From the NCBI RefSeq assembly GCF_000208745.1, contig NC_030850.1, positions 36,126,803-36,190,802 on the forward strand: DNA of 64,000 nt, given 5' to 3'. How positions within the stretch are numbered: the first letter of the stretch is position 1; every line of letters begins with the position of its first letter. Positions 33,430 through 45,723 of the stretch are shown piece after piece. Below the pieces are notes generated by a model. That model searched no databases and had not been told where the DNA came from. It saw only the letters and a list, made by a program, of their open reading frames with translations. The position numbers were made by a program, and so were the translations under genes. Source of the DNA: Theobroma cacao. Taxonomy: Eukaryota; Streptophyta; Magnoliopsida; Malvales; Malvaceae.

Positions 33430-36400
33430 ACCAAAGTGAGGGTGTTTTTGCTATTGAGTTTCTTATGAAGAGAAGAGAAGAAAAATAGCAGTTATGATAC
33501 TCTTGAACTCAGAATGGAAGGAAACAAAAGCTTTTCTCTTTTTTTCATGACGGTTTTGCCCTTGGTTCTTTCGTTTTATTTCCTTTATGACAGTTTTTGA
33601 AACCTCGGTCCGGTCCCGGGTGCTGCTGTTCTGTTTTTTCACTGTTTTCTTCTAGCTTAAACTGCTTGCCACACTTTCTTTAGGACGTGTTTGGATTCAA
33701 GGGGTACTAAACTACTCACAACTCTCACCTATTTCACATAAATAAAAAATTATATGAATTTTAACCTTAAATTTTTAAGTTAAAAATGTGAATTCATGAC
33801 ACAATCACTTGTTTATTCAAATTCAACTTTTTTATAACTTAATCTAATAAACATTACTCGATCAATACGAGATCAAAAAATTAAATCACAAAAGACACAT
33901 TAATATATGCATGATTTAGATTCGTTTAATCGAGTCTTAATTCCAATGTTATAGGTTTTGTTATCCAACGGCTTGACGGTTAAATTCGTTATCCCTACAC
34001 GAGATCGTTAAAGCGTTCTTAAAATTTAAGCAGAGTTTTTAAATTTTAATTATTGAAATATTTGATTGAAAATAAGAAACAACAAAAAAGAAATTTGGGG
34101 TTAAGTTGTACCTTGCTGCATTGATACATAAAAGAAAAAGAGGATAAAGACAAAATGGTAGAATGAATGGTTAGACTTCTAATTTGGCATCATGTTTTAT
34201 TTTTTATTTTTTTTGGTATCCAGTTCATGTTGATATAAATGGCCATTATTGTCATCATATATTAAGAATCTAGCCCTCATTAGGTCCATGTAATTATTGA
34301 CTGTGGGCTGTTTGTGAAAAATTGTGTGCCCCATGTGACTTTCAACCTTAGGAAAAATACCCTTTTTCCAACCCTAATTAGCATTCAAGAGACCCATTTT
34401 TTTTAATTACTAGAACCTAAAAAGGGTAATTTAATTTAAATGATTGAATAATTGAAAAAGAAAATTTAAAATTACTTAAATTATGCTTTATCTAAAAAAT
34501 GGAAAATGTTGTGTTTTCTCCATATATAAAAAAAAGGGAAATTTACCAAACTGTGGATAGAATTAAATGTAATCAAAGAGGGATCTTAAAAGTGGACACG
34601 TGTGCATCATGCAATACATCATTATGCAAATGTTGAGTAGGTGCACCTTGGTATTTATGTGGCTTGTGTTTTAATGACCCATTTCCCTCTTCTTTTTTTT
34701 TTTTGGCTTTAGCAAATCAATACATTTGTTTGTTTGCAGTTCTTTGAAACCTCTAACCTATCTTCATAATCTTCAAATTAAAGTTAATTATATAAGATTA
34801 GCATTATCAACTTCAATATTCTAATAATTTTGTCGATTGAAATTAATAATTTAATTTTTTACGAGCACAAAAATTGCAAGATGTCATGTGAAAAAATTTA
34901 TCGAGAAAAAATATATATAACAATACGAATCTAAAAGATTAAGGCAACAGGAAAAATTATGGCAAGATATTTGCTTTTCCCATTCAAAGTTATGTACAAT
35001 CAATCAAGCATGTCATGGCATATTAAATTGGGAAAGTCTTGTCCTTGGGAAGGAATGCAAGGGAAATAAGATAACAACCTGTGTTCATAAAAAAAGACTT
35101 GAAAAAAGAAATAAAAATCAGAATCACATCACCTTAAATGACAATGCATGCATGATTTATTATTAGATTTGTACAACTTTATGCTTGTCTGCTGAATCAG
35201 CTTGCCTTTCTTAGCTCATATTGAAGCAGCAGTGGCAAAACCATGTACCTTGATCTTCTTCCAGGAAGCAAGAATATTGACTAAAGTAGAAAAGACATGG
35301 GAGATGCTATGAATTTTGAAAGAAAAAATCCTCCTAGTCAAATCTAAAGTAAGGTGTATGCTGCATATTCCATTTTTAATGTCTTCCTTATTAATTCTTT
35401 TGTAGTAGGTAATGATTACTAGCTTTTAGCTCAAATGGTGAAATAAATACTGCTTAATTGCTCTCCAAATTACATTTTTAAGTTCACATAAGAATATCTT
35501 CTTTCGCGCGATTAAGATATCATTAACACAATGTAAAAGTCTATATCGAGTTAACATATGTTAATATATTAAATTATAATAATTCGAATTCAACTATTAC
35601 TAATTCAGAAACTTTTCAGACTGAAATAATGTAATATTTAAAAACTTAAACGTAAGTTATTAGCAGTAATTGGCTTAACGATCACAAGTGAGATGAGTAA
35701 TCATAGTCTGAACAAGGGCTTGAACGGAAGCTTCAAAGCTAAAAACGTTCACTCGTTTGGGCAAAAGGACGAAAATGATAGGATTGGACACAAGGAATGT
35801 TTACAAGGAGAGGGGGGGACAGCCATTTTATCCCCATTATTGGGAGAAAACTGAAGCAGCTACCACCCATCTGCACACAGACAAAGCCATCCGCTTCACG
35901 AACGTGAGCCTCTGTTGCAATGATGCTGGCCTCTTACAATCTAAGTAGGGTATAGACAGTTAACAAGGTTTTCTTGTTCATGAATAGGGGCAAATATTTT
36001 GCACTAGATTTTGGTTTAGGACCTTAGAAAATAGCGGCCTCACCAAGAACATTAAAAGGAAAAACAAAATCCTGAATGCATCTCTTATTTCCATCAGGGG
36101 GACCAAGTGATTTTGAACACATAAACCTGGAATCTTCAGTAGAATAAAAACAACCCGATAATATGTAAAATAGGACAAATTGTTATGTAGGTATTCTCCA
36201 CAATCAATGGCCGGTCATCCATAAACTTGAAGAACAGGACAGAACCAGCAGACAGCCTGGTTGCTTCAGTTCTGGCAATGCCCTTTCATTCATCCGAACT
36301 TTTTGAACATTACGACAGATTCAACTCTTGCACTTAGTTTGATTACCTTGTCAAGCATCCTTGGTGTCAAAAGGAAGCCATTTACAATCTACATTGGACT

Positions 36401-36846
36401 GATCACAATTGGCAAATGCACTATAACCAAGAAAATCGATTATTGCCTAATTGGTATGATTTTAAAGATGAACACTCATAGAGGTTCTTACACATCGTCC
36501 CAATGAATTGACTAATTCAACCATTTCAAGATAAATATAAATTCACAACAGAGGTAAACCACAAATACAAAGTCCTGCAGTTGAAATATGAATGTTACAA
36601 AGGGCAAATGCCTAGAAATGGTTAATAAGCACACCCTTCCCTTGACTCGTTTCCTCATAACTCTTTCCATCAATACATTGTGTGTGATATGCAGAGGTAA
36701 GGTTGATCACGAATGAGTAAATCTATACACCATCTTAATCGTTGCAAGATATGAACTGAGAAGAAAGACATCTATCTCACTTAGAGATTTGATATCAATC
36801 CAAAAATCATTTGTCAAAAGCCATACCTAGACAATTTACAATGGTC
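33430..36846. other. Intergenic region
   Basis: DUF1639 promoter on the left, AT-rich DNA in the middle, and the presumed 3' UTR of the mTERF gene on the right (down to perhaps 36200). Open frames here are short and show no family resemblance. I see no RNA gene or mobile element. Confidence 0.5.
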
Positions 36847-38529
36847 TTAGCTACTATCACTGGGTTTTCTGCAGGAGAAATTCTCAAACCATTGTTTTGG
36901 AGCATCTGGATGAATTCCATAAAGACGGGCTACAAAACTCTTTTCACTAGTTGCAACCATGCTTGCAATGGAGTAGTTTTTAGTACACAAACCTTTCTCC
37001 GTAAGCCACTTGTGAAATCTGTACCTGGGCTTAATCCGGTACTCTAAGTTAAAACACAGAAAGGCTGGGAATATATTAAGGTAGTCCAAAGAAACACCCA
37101 TTTCATGGCTAAGGAAATTCACCTTCTGCTCTAGAGTTTCTGGGCTCTGGTTTAGAACTTTTGGTGTCATCTGTATCATCTTACAAAGTTTTGAGAATTC
37201 AATCCCTGTACCAAGAAGACAATCAAATCTTTCTTGCAACTCACAACTAGTACCATGTACATGAGCTAAAACCTTCACGGTCAAAGAATTCTCTCCAAAC
37301 CCAATTCCATGCAAAAAACTCAACTTACTCATTGTATGGATAGGAGTTCTTGAAAACTGAATCCTCTCCAAACAATCTCTGAAATCGTCATCCAAGTCTT
37401 CACCAGGATGACTAATGGCATAATTAGCAAGCAATTTATGATTTCCATCCCTAATCCTATTAAAGAACCACTCATGTAGCCTTAATGCTCTCATCATATG
37501 AGGTAAATTACCCATTTTATTTCTCCCCAAAACATAGGGGTACTCTTGAGCAATGGCATTCCTTTCCTCTGTACTCAATCCAAAATGTTTCAATAATCCC
37601 ATTACTGAAATCACTGGTGTTTCCAAATCAAAATCCAAAATCTCCGGCCTTTGAAGAATCAACAAACCAACATCTTCCTTCCTAACAGAAAATCGACAAA
37701 AATACTCAACCTTCTGGACCATAACCTGCTCTGGATACAGAAGAAAAAGATTCTTACTTCTACCCATCAGTTCCCCTGTCTTCCCTTTCTCAAATCCCAG
37801 ATCATAAAACACCCTCATTTTCCTACAAATCTCATACCATGCGTCTACATTTGCCTCAACACAACTTCCCAAATCAAATTCTACAAAAACCTTTTTCAAA
37901 TCATCCAATAAACCACCAACTTCCCCATCCAATTCACCATCCCCACGCAACACATAAGGAAAAGCCAAGCAAACACCAATAACAGAAATATTACTAAAGC
38001 CACATTCTTTGATCCTAAAAAGATTAGCTTTCAACTCCCTAGAACTTATCCTAAAAATCGAAACTTCCTCTTTATAAAGCTTACCCAACTTGTTCCAAGG
38101 AAACCCAAATCCGGAAAGCGCACAAGCTGCATCAAGGACCCTCTCATCTTCCGAAAAAAAGAACTTCTTGGCAGGTAAAAAGCCACTGACTTCCTTATAA
38201 TCAATGCCTATACTTTCAAAGAAAAACTCAAATTCGTTGATGGGATGGTACCTGAGGAATTTGAGAACGTTCCTGGTGAAACTCGTCGGAGAGAAGTCGA
38301 TGTCGGAGATGAGACCGGAGAGAGAAAAGAGAGAGTTTTTAGCAATGTGTTCGGCGTAGACGAAAGGGACGTATCTGGTGCCGTGGAGGTAATCTGTAAG
38401 AGCCTGTTGCGCGTCTTGGATGGCTTGGGGTCGATACTTGGAAGGGATTTTCGTAAGGCTAGGGAGTTTGGGTAGTGTAGAAAAGTGGCGGGACAGATGT
38501 GAGTAGAGAAATTTGCTGAAAAGGTGCAT
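36847..38529 (-). CDS. MTERF18: mTERF-family organellar transcription factor, MTERF18/SHOT1-like
   Basis: Intronless, 560 residues, start ATG at 38529. The N-terminus (MHLFSKFLYSHLSRHFSTLP) is basic, Ser-rich and lacks acidic residues, as a mitochondrial import signal does. The body is built of repeated helical mTERF units with the typical hydrophobic-Pro pattern, for example KNLFLLYPEQVMVQKVEYF, LILQRPEILDFDL, YPYVLGRNK, MIQMTPKVLNQSPETLEQKV and FPAFLCFNLEYRIKPRY. Proteins of this family bind organelle nucleic acids and affect transcription or RNA processing. The MTERF18/SHOT1 assignment rests on length, overall character and the position beside the HD-Zip II, KH and DUF1639 genes. It shares a short divergent promoter with the KH gene. 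Confidence 0.85.
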   Translation of the reverse strand: MHLFSKFLYSHLSRHFSTLPKLPSLTKIPSKYRPQAIQDAQQALTDYLHGTRYVPFVYAEHIAKNSLFSLSGLISDIDFSPTSFTRNVLKFLRYHPINEFEFFFESIGIDYKEVSGFLPAKKFFFSEDERVLDAACALSGFGFPWNKLGKLYKEEVSIFRISSRELKANLFRIKECGFSNISVIGVCLAFPYVLRGDGELDGEVGGLLDDLKKVFVEFDLGSCVEANVDAWYEICRKMRVFYDLGFEKGKTGELMGRSKNLFLLYPEQVMVQKVEYFCRFSVRKEDVGLLILQRPEILDFDLETPVISVMGLLKHFGLSTEERNAIAQEYPYVLGRNKMGNLPHMMRALRLHEWFFNRIRDGNHKLLANYAISHPGEDLDDDFRDCLERIQFSRTPIHTMSKLSFLHGIGFGENSLTVKVLAHVHGTSCELQERFDCLLGTGIEFSKLCKMIQMTPKVLNQSPETLEQKVNFLSHEMGVSLDYLNIFPAFLCFNLEYRIKPRYRFHKWLTEKGLCTKNYSIASMVATSEKSFVARLYGIHPDAPKQWFENFSCRKPSDSS

Positions 38530-38801
38530 CGTCGGCTGAAATGGTTTAGGGTTTATGGAGTTTCCATTATCGCAGGTGGAGTGTCTTCAGCGACCGCGTC
38601 CGTCTTCGTCTTGTCTTTGAGGACGCCCGAACTTGACCCAAATAGGATATGGGCTCTCGATCCTTTTGGTTTCCTCTCACTTTTACTTCAGGGGTATAGA
38701 AGTAAATCCCCACTTTGAAACAATAAAATCCCTTGACTTCCAAGTTTCGTGTCTGTCTCTCCTCTTTCATTTCCTTCTCTGGTTTTACCGAACCACCAGC
38801 G
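38530..38801. promoter_or_regulatory. Bidirectional promoter, mTERF / KH gene
   Basis: Only 272 bases separate the two divergent start codons, so both leaders and both core promoters must lie here. I see no convincing TATA box, as is common for divergent housekeeping pairs. Confidence 0.65.
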
Positions 38802-41409
38802 ATGGTTCAAACAAGCGAATTTCCCATAAACCCCCAAATGCCACCAGCCGCCCCGATCCAATCTCAACCTCCACCGCCAGGCCAACCGCAACCTCAACCG
38901 CAAACGGACCTTTTCCGCACCGCCAAGCGCCGTCGCGAGGAAGAAGACCCCGCGGAGGCAGGGGATACCGGAGAATCGGCTTCGAAACGGCAGGCGAAAT
39001 CCCAGGACGTCATTTTCCGTATCGTGGTCCCCTCAAGGCAGATCGGTAAAGTCATCGGCAAAGCAGGCCATAGAATCCAGAAGATTCGTGAAGACACCAA
39101 AGCCACCATCAAGATTGCCGATGCCATCGTCGTAAGTTGAGATTAGGGGTCTCTTTTATTGTTAAAGAATTTTTTCCTTTTTTCCATTTTAATTGTGTAT
39201 TTATTGTTAATGTTTTGCAGCGACACGAAGAACGTGTCATCATCATAAGCTCTAGAGACAACGAGGACATGATTTCAGATGCAGAAAATGCACTTCAGCA
39301 AATAGCTACCTTAATCCTAAAGGTAACCCTTATTTCTCTCTCATTAATCTCACAATTGGACATTTCTTTATCGATTTAATTGCTAGCTTAACAGTCGTGA
39401 TAAGCAAAGGTGATGAATTTCAAGACATAAGAACACGCAAAATGCTGTCATGATAAGCAAAGGTGGATGGGTTTGTATTGTGTTTCTTAACAGGAAGATG
39501 ATAGTGGTACGGAGGCAGCAAAGGTAGGAGCTGTCAGTGCGGGACATGTGGCTGCGAATACGATAAGGCTTTTGATTGCCGGGTCACAAGCAGGCTGCCT
39601 AATTGGGATGTCTGGTCAAAACATTGAGAAATTGAGGAGTTCCTCAGGAGCCTCAGTCACGATTCTTGCTCCAAACCAGCTGCCTTTGTGTGCATCTGCT
39701 CACGAATCTGATCGAGTTGTTCAGGTTAGATTTTACATGGTTAAGGCCCAATAAGATGTCTGGACATGCGGATTGTGTTCCTTTATTTTTCATGGAATTT
39801 TGTTTATTACTTTTTGAACCTTAGCTTTATCTTGTCTTTGTAATGTTTGTTTCTTTCCATATCTGAATGATGATTAAATTCTTGTTGAGCACAGATATCT
39901 GGTGATGTTCCAGCAGTATTGAAGGCTCTGGCTGAGATTGGTTATCAACTCAGGTATAGGTTGAGTGTTGCTTGAGTTTAGTTCATAGTACAATGAGCTA
40001 TTTATCGTGCTTACTTGAAGATGTGATATGTTGGCTCCGTGTTTAGGGAAAACCCACCACGGCAAGTGATTTCTATTAGTCCAGCATATAATTTTAACTT
40101 GCTTCGGCCACCTCAGCCTCAGCCATATGTGGACCCAACTTCAGGTTATTCAATATTTTTCATATTAAAATTATTTTTAGCTTTCAACTGCTACACTCTG
40201 TGGCTATCAAGTTTTAATATTTTTTCTTATAACCACATCATCTTTAGGACAACCACTCTTGCAGCTGATTATGTTACTTTCGAGATGGTGGTTTCGGAGA
40301 CATTTATTGGTGGATTGATCGGCAGATGTGGCTCCAATATTTCAAGGATCAGAATTGAGTCTGGAGCAACTATAAAGGTAGGCAAATTGTTGGGTCCTAT
40401 ACTGTGGATTCAATCTTTAGCTATTCTTGGATTTAACTTTTAGGTCAATTCATCCACCTTTACAACTTAAGAGTTTCTCAACCTCTGAATTCTAATCATA
40501 TTATTTTTACCGTTGCAGGTTTATGGTGGGAAAGGAGAACAAAAAGTGAGGCATATTCAGTTCAGCGGTAGTTCTCAGCAAGTAAGTTTTTTCGTTTAAA
40601 GGATGGAAATTATTTAGTATTTTTTTTCCGTAGATTTATTTGGAAAATGTTTTATTTTGAGTGATTATATCTATTTCTTTCCGATAAACTTTCTGTGTTT
40701 GATAATGACATGGATAGATCGTTGATACACTAAGATTACATATTAAAAAAAGTTTGCAGGAAAAAGCTTGCCTTCTACTGAATTCTTTATCATACATAGT
40801 CTTGTTGAGGTTCTTATATTTTCTCACGTTTCAATTTTGGGCGCTTCTTAGGTTGCTTTAGCAAAGCAGAGGGTTGACGAATGCATATATTCTCAGATGA
40901 TACAACAAGCTGGTACTCAACAACCAGGGTAATTTTGTCTTTTCCATCTCATCATCTAGTCGAAATCATATTTTGAGAGTATATTATTTAGAATGTATAA
41001 TTTGTGATCTTCTGCTTGACATCTCATTGCTGTTTTTGCAAGTAGATATGTTAAGTGTTGATTTAGAGTTATTATAACTTATTTTCACAAACAAATGATC
41101 TCTGACATGATAATCTTCTGAAACTCGGCTTGTGTACAGGCCTGATGTTTGTTCAACATTGTTGTTTTCCATCAACTACTTATAACCACTGTCAGCACTA
41201 GCCCTTACCTTCTGGCCAAAATAAACACCTAATTGTCTAATAAAATTTCTTATACATCACTATAATTTGCTTGTTACAGTGCCCCTCTATAACTGAACCT
41301 TATTGTGTAAATGTTTTAGATTGGTTGACTTGTCTAAATTCATATCCTCGAGTCTTCTGGTTCTTTACGAAGCTAACATAGATGAATTTGTCTCAGTTTG
41401 CAGATGTGA
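38802..41409 (+). CDS. Three-KH-domain RNA-binding protein (FLK/PEPPER type)
   Basis: Predicted exons: 38802-39131, 39221-39322, 39494-39724, 39895-39953, 40047-40144, 40265-40377, 40519-40581, 40852-40928 and a short last exon 41397-41409; all internal phases agree. Product about 361 residues. A Pro/Gln-rich N-terminus and a basic stretch (AKRRREEED) precede KH1 (GKAG loop at residues 86-89), KH2 (GMSG at 182-185) and KH3 (GRCG at 293-296). The GxxG loops needed for single-stranded RNA binding are intact in all three. Relatives such as FLK and PEPPER act in nuclear RNA processing and flowering control; which one this matches is not settled. The last acceptor is uncertain: an AG at 41402-41403 would give a tail of about 10 other residues ending at 41437. 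Confidence 0.85.
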
Positions 41410-41665
41410 TGAAGCTGCAGGGAAATTATCTTTTTGATCCTTAACAGTTCCAAGGCCACTGTTGTCTCAGTGTTGCACCTTCAGCGCTGTAGCTAAAGAT
41501 TGCAAGTCATTGTGTTTGGTGGCTTTTTTCTCCTTTGAATGACAAGTAATATGCCAGATTGTAGTTTGTTGTTTTCACATATAGAGTAGGCTTGTATTCT
41601 ACTAATGAATGAAGCTAGAAGCGGTGGTTGAAGATTAATTAAAACTACTGAATTGACAAACATGA

Positions 41666-42407
41666 TTAAACTGTAAATTTGAATTGTTTATCTATACTGA
41701 TTTGGTGTATAAGAGTGTCTTGGGGTTTTCCTGGTGGGGATGACACCCTAAGCTCATGGTTGAGGCCATAACTTAGAGATGCAAGGTCCAAATCTTCCTT
41801 TGCATTTAGCCAATTGTACCCAAGAAATTCTCGCTTCATGCCCCAGTCTAGATGGATGTTAGCCTTAGATCCTGAAATCAGCCAGGCATGGTTGATGCCA
41901 ATTGCCAAGTTGTGACCAAGGAGAATTTCAATCCTGTCAGGCTTGGACTAATTGACAAGCACAAAATCAGCATCACATTATGACGGGAACTATCATGCTC
42001 TTCCATTTTCAGCAACTCACTCAGCTCATCATCACCAACGACCTCTTATATTTGCTCCATGTGTCAGTTCCCTTTTCTTTATTGCAGCCCCACTCCCTGA
42101 ACCAGTCATTGTCATCGACATCATAATTCATTATTGACATCACTTTCTTCTTTTATATCCCCTCAATTGAAATTGAAACAAGTGTGCACTGTATTCCTTC
42201 TAACGGTAGGCTCCTAATGGTCTGTGGATTTTCCTGATAGTTGGGCTTTTCTGGCATGAACTGAAGAGGATAAGAACAAACCGTCGATGGCTCACTGGCA
42301 CCAGGAAAAGAGATCCATAGCATTAACAATCTGTTGCCAGTTTCACCCAAGGAGAATAAAAGATCCATCCTGCTCAAGCCCACTATCAAAACCCCAAGAC
42401 TGGCCAT
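41666..42407 (-). pseudogene. Possible decayed coding fragments, unidentified
   Basis: Two stretches on the minus strand look coding in composition. One is at 41700-41940 (phrases such as INHAWLISGSKANIHLDWGM and GYNWLNAKEDLDLASLSYGL). The other is at 42050-42400 (YDVDDNDWFREWGCNKEKG and FPGASEPSTVCSYPLQFMPE). They lie in different frames, are separated by stops, and I cannot join them into a gene with clear splice sites. They may be a broken gene or diverged exons of an unrecognised one. Confidence 0.3.
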
Positions 42408-43708
42408 GAATGCAAAAGAACCCCGATGCTAACAAGCCTGAAAATCCCCATTGTTGCCCACCTTCGCAAACTCAACAACGATTGGAGACCACGACAGATG
42501 GTTCTTTGTTTCGTATTTTTATAAATATGTTTAGTTAAAAATAATAATAATAAAAGAATTATGCAATGAACTAGGGAGGAATCATATCCAAATTCCAAGA
42601 TTTATTAGTATTTCTTTTTTCTTTTGTACACCGATACGATCTAAGATTAAAATCATAAATCATGATCTTTGTAGATATTGGATTTTAGTTATTAATGTAT
42701 TTATATTTTTAATATTTTGTAAAAATATTTCATAGTGACTATATTACTGTACAAAAAATAAGGAGAGCAAATAGAATTCGCAAGTGGTCATAATAAATAG
42801 GATTTACTAGGATTAAATGAATCTTAGAAAGGTACTAAGCCCGCACGTGCAGCACCGTCCTACGCTTGTAAAATTTTGTAAAGAAATGGAGCTCGTGCGT
42901 GTCGACGGCGGATATTGAGGGGAGGGATTGATTAGCGCGACCCTTATGTTGATTGACTAACCTCCATGAACAAGATCCGACGTTTGACCCCTATGTCGCA
43001 CGTGTGCGTTCCTTCACCCTTTCTACCTAAATTTCTCCCATTAATATCCCCTTTTTTTTCAATTAAATTTTCAGCTTCCAAGTTCAAATATTTGGGAGTA
43101 TAATTTAAAAAAAAAAAACTTTTTTTCGTTTTGAATTTGGTATTGCAAAGTATTTGTGAGGAAAAGAAAACAAAACTGTTAGCAAAGTTGGGAATTAAAT
43201 AATATGTAATGAAAAATGTATTCAGGTATATACGCATATGCCACGTGGAGGACAGCAATATATAGTTGCACGGTGGGGTTGTCGGAGCGGATTAACAAAA
43301 GAATGAGGGATCCATTTCTTTATTTGGCAACTATGGAAGGGATTTATAAGATGCACTAATTCTAAACCCGATTCATGAGAACTATATAAAAATTATGTAA
43401 ATTTAAATTTAAAATTATTATATGTAACATATTAATCATGTTGATTAATAAAGTTATTGTGTAATATATTAACTCTTTTAATAAATATGTTAATCGTATT
43501 ATATCGTATAATGTCACATGTTTAATATGCATATATATTTAAATTCTTAACATGTTATGTCATATTCGTACTTATTTATGTATTTGTTAATACTATGTAT
43601 TTACATAGTTGTTAAGATATTCTTGTAATATAGTTACGGGTAGATAGAAATTAAGTATAGAATGTAGGGGTTGTATGGTAATTTGGGAGGTTAAGGTGGA
43701 GCGGTATC

Positions 43709-43885
43709 CAATGATTGAGGTGTCTCGTAGGAGTGGAACAAGATGACAGTGGGCGATGTTACAAAAGGTAGGACCACGTGTCCTAACCCTAATAGACCCT
43801 TCACACGTGGCAGGCAGCACATGCTTTTGCACGTGAACTCTCTCTCTGTTCTCTCTTCGTCCCTATTCCCCTTCCCCGTCACGTG
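43709..43885 (+). promoter_or_regulatory. G-box module 1 with HD-Zip II site
   Basis: A perfect CAATGATTG (43709-43717), the nine-base site preferred by HD-Zip class II proteins, followed by CACGTG at 43775, 43804, 43830 and 43880. A CT-rich tract follows, resembling a plant 5' leader. It lies 5.2 kb upstream of the HD-Zip II start codon. Confidence 0.5.
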
Positions 43886-45585
43886 ACGTTCACTCGCGCT
43901 CGTTCCCTGCCTTTACTCACCAGCACCTCAGTCGGCTCTAGCTTTGGCTCGCTCATCTCATTCCCTATTAGTACGTCTCTAATTACTATTTCTCTTCATT
44001 GCATTTTGGAATGGTTTTATTATTTTTGAGGAAAAAATTATTAATTGAGTATTTGATCGGTTTTAAATTTTTTATAAAAAAGTAATTAAATTGAATTCAT
44101 TACATTATATTCAAAAACCAAAATAATCGATTTATGTTCATTTTAATTTCTTGATATATTTTAAAATTTTGAAATTCAATATTAAATTTTGAATATTAAA
44201 AATAATTAAAATAATTAATTAAATTAAATTAAATAACTTACTAAAATTGAAATCAAACAAATCAGATCAATTCAATCGAATAAACCTATTAATTAATACC
44301 CACCCCAAGATTTATAAATAAAGATTTTGAAATAAACAATGATATTGTATAAGTTAATGAAATCTTGGTAATCATACTGTTGTGGGCTTCAATTTAAAGT
44401 ATAGCATATAATATACTTAAGAAGCACGAACGTTTCCATTTAATGATTTCGTGCACACGTCTGCTATATATTTGATAACTACATCTTTAATTTGAAGCCA
44501 CTTAAACAAATACCAATCGACACCACACGAAAATTCCATCACTGGATCGACCTGTTAAAGTAATAAAATCATGATATGACATTACAGCTTTTTCCTTGCA
44601 TTACGTACCCCAGGGAAAGAATTTCAATGATGATGATAATGATAACAGAAATAGGGAAAAGAAGATAATGAGCAAAGCAAATAATTTAAGGTCTTCATCA
44701 ATGGTGTTATCATTGCTTATGTTCCTACTAAGAAACATCATTATTGCTATATGACCCCTCACACAGAGTTTGAGTATCACACGATTCTAGTTTCTGATGC
44801 TCACAAATGATCATTGACAACGAAGTTTTTCCCCCCTTTTTCCTCCCTGGGTTATTGAAAATCAGCACGAGCCAGCCAACGAGGGCCAGCCGCCAAGAAA
44901 GTTTCAGCAACACAGACAACAAGGATAAATATGGAGCCTGCAAGAAAAGATTTAAAGCTTTTACCAGAAAAAGAAACGAAGGAAAGATGCTTTGAACAAC
45001 TTGCTTTATTCTAATGATATGAGTGTGGATGATTTTCCTTTTGATCGTGAATCCAGGATGAAAGGGGTTCGCTTGACTGGTTTGCGTGGATAAGGAAAGA
45101 AAAATGGGAGTTTGGGTTTTGGACCAAATCACGTGTGAGAGCCCCCCTCGTACGGGCCAGAAGCGGTGCACGGTGGGGAACTGTCGGCTGCTGGTGGAAT
45201 CCACAGTTGGGAGGAAGAACACGTGGGACAGCTAGCCTCATTCCTAAGCACACGTGAGGCTAAAACTTAATCATAAAACCGACCATCTCCTTTATTCTCA
45301 AATCATTATGCCAAGTTCCAAACCCTACTTCAATCATGTTATTTGCCATAGGCTTTAGGAGATTTTTTTCATTATTTAAAGGCACATGCGACACTATCTC
45401 TAACTTGTCTTAGTTTCTTACCAATAGAATGTTATAATCGGCTGCAGCCGTTGGCCATGGCGGCGAATGTCAGGCTGCAGGCGGGGAATCGGCGCGTGGA
45501 AAAGAGTATCGATTGGGGAAGCGCGTTTGAAGGTTGGAAGCTGACTTGAAAAAGCATGAAATCGCGGAAAAGGAGAGAGAGTATC

Positions 45586-45723
45586 CAATGATTGTAGACA
45601 AGTGGGTGTCTGGTTGTGGAGAGCCAAAGTGACGCGCACGAGTGCAATCATGGGACCATGTGTTGACACGTGGACGAGTACCCACATGACGCTGCACGTG
45701 AACTCATGCACCTCCCCCACGTG
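45586..45723 (+). promoter_or_regulatory. G-box module 2 with HD-Zip II site
   Basis: A second CAATGATTG (45586-45594) inside the same TATCCAATGATTG context as module 1, then CACGTG at 45667, 45695 and 45718. The order and flanks of module 1 are kept (GGACCA-GTGT, then ACACGTGG, then GCACGTGAACTC). The position matching the first G-box of module 1 now reads CATGTG. CT-rich sequence follows, as in module 1. Confidence 0.5.

Noticed and set aside
35757..35948. 63-residue plus-strand open frame
   Set aside because: No homology is recognised, the codon pattern is irregular and no splice partners are seen.
44728..45222. 164-residue minus-strand open frame
   Set aside because: Composition is irregular, it overlaps G-box-rich DNA, there is no family resemblance and it has a weak start.
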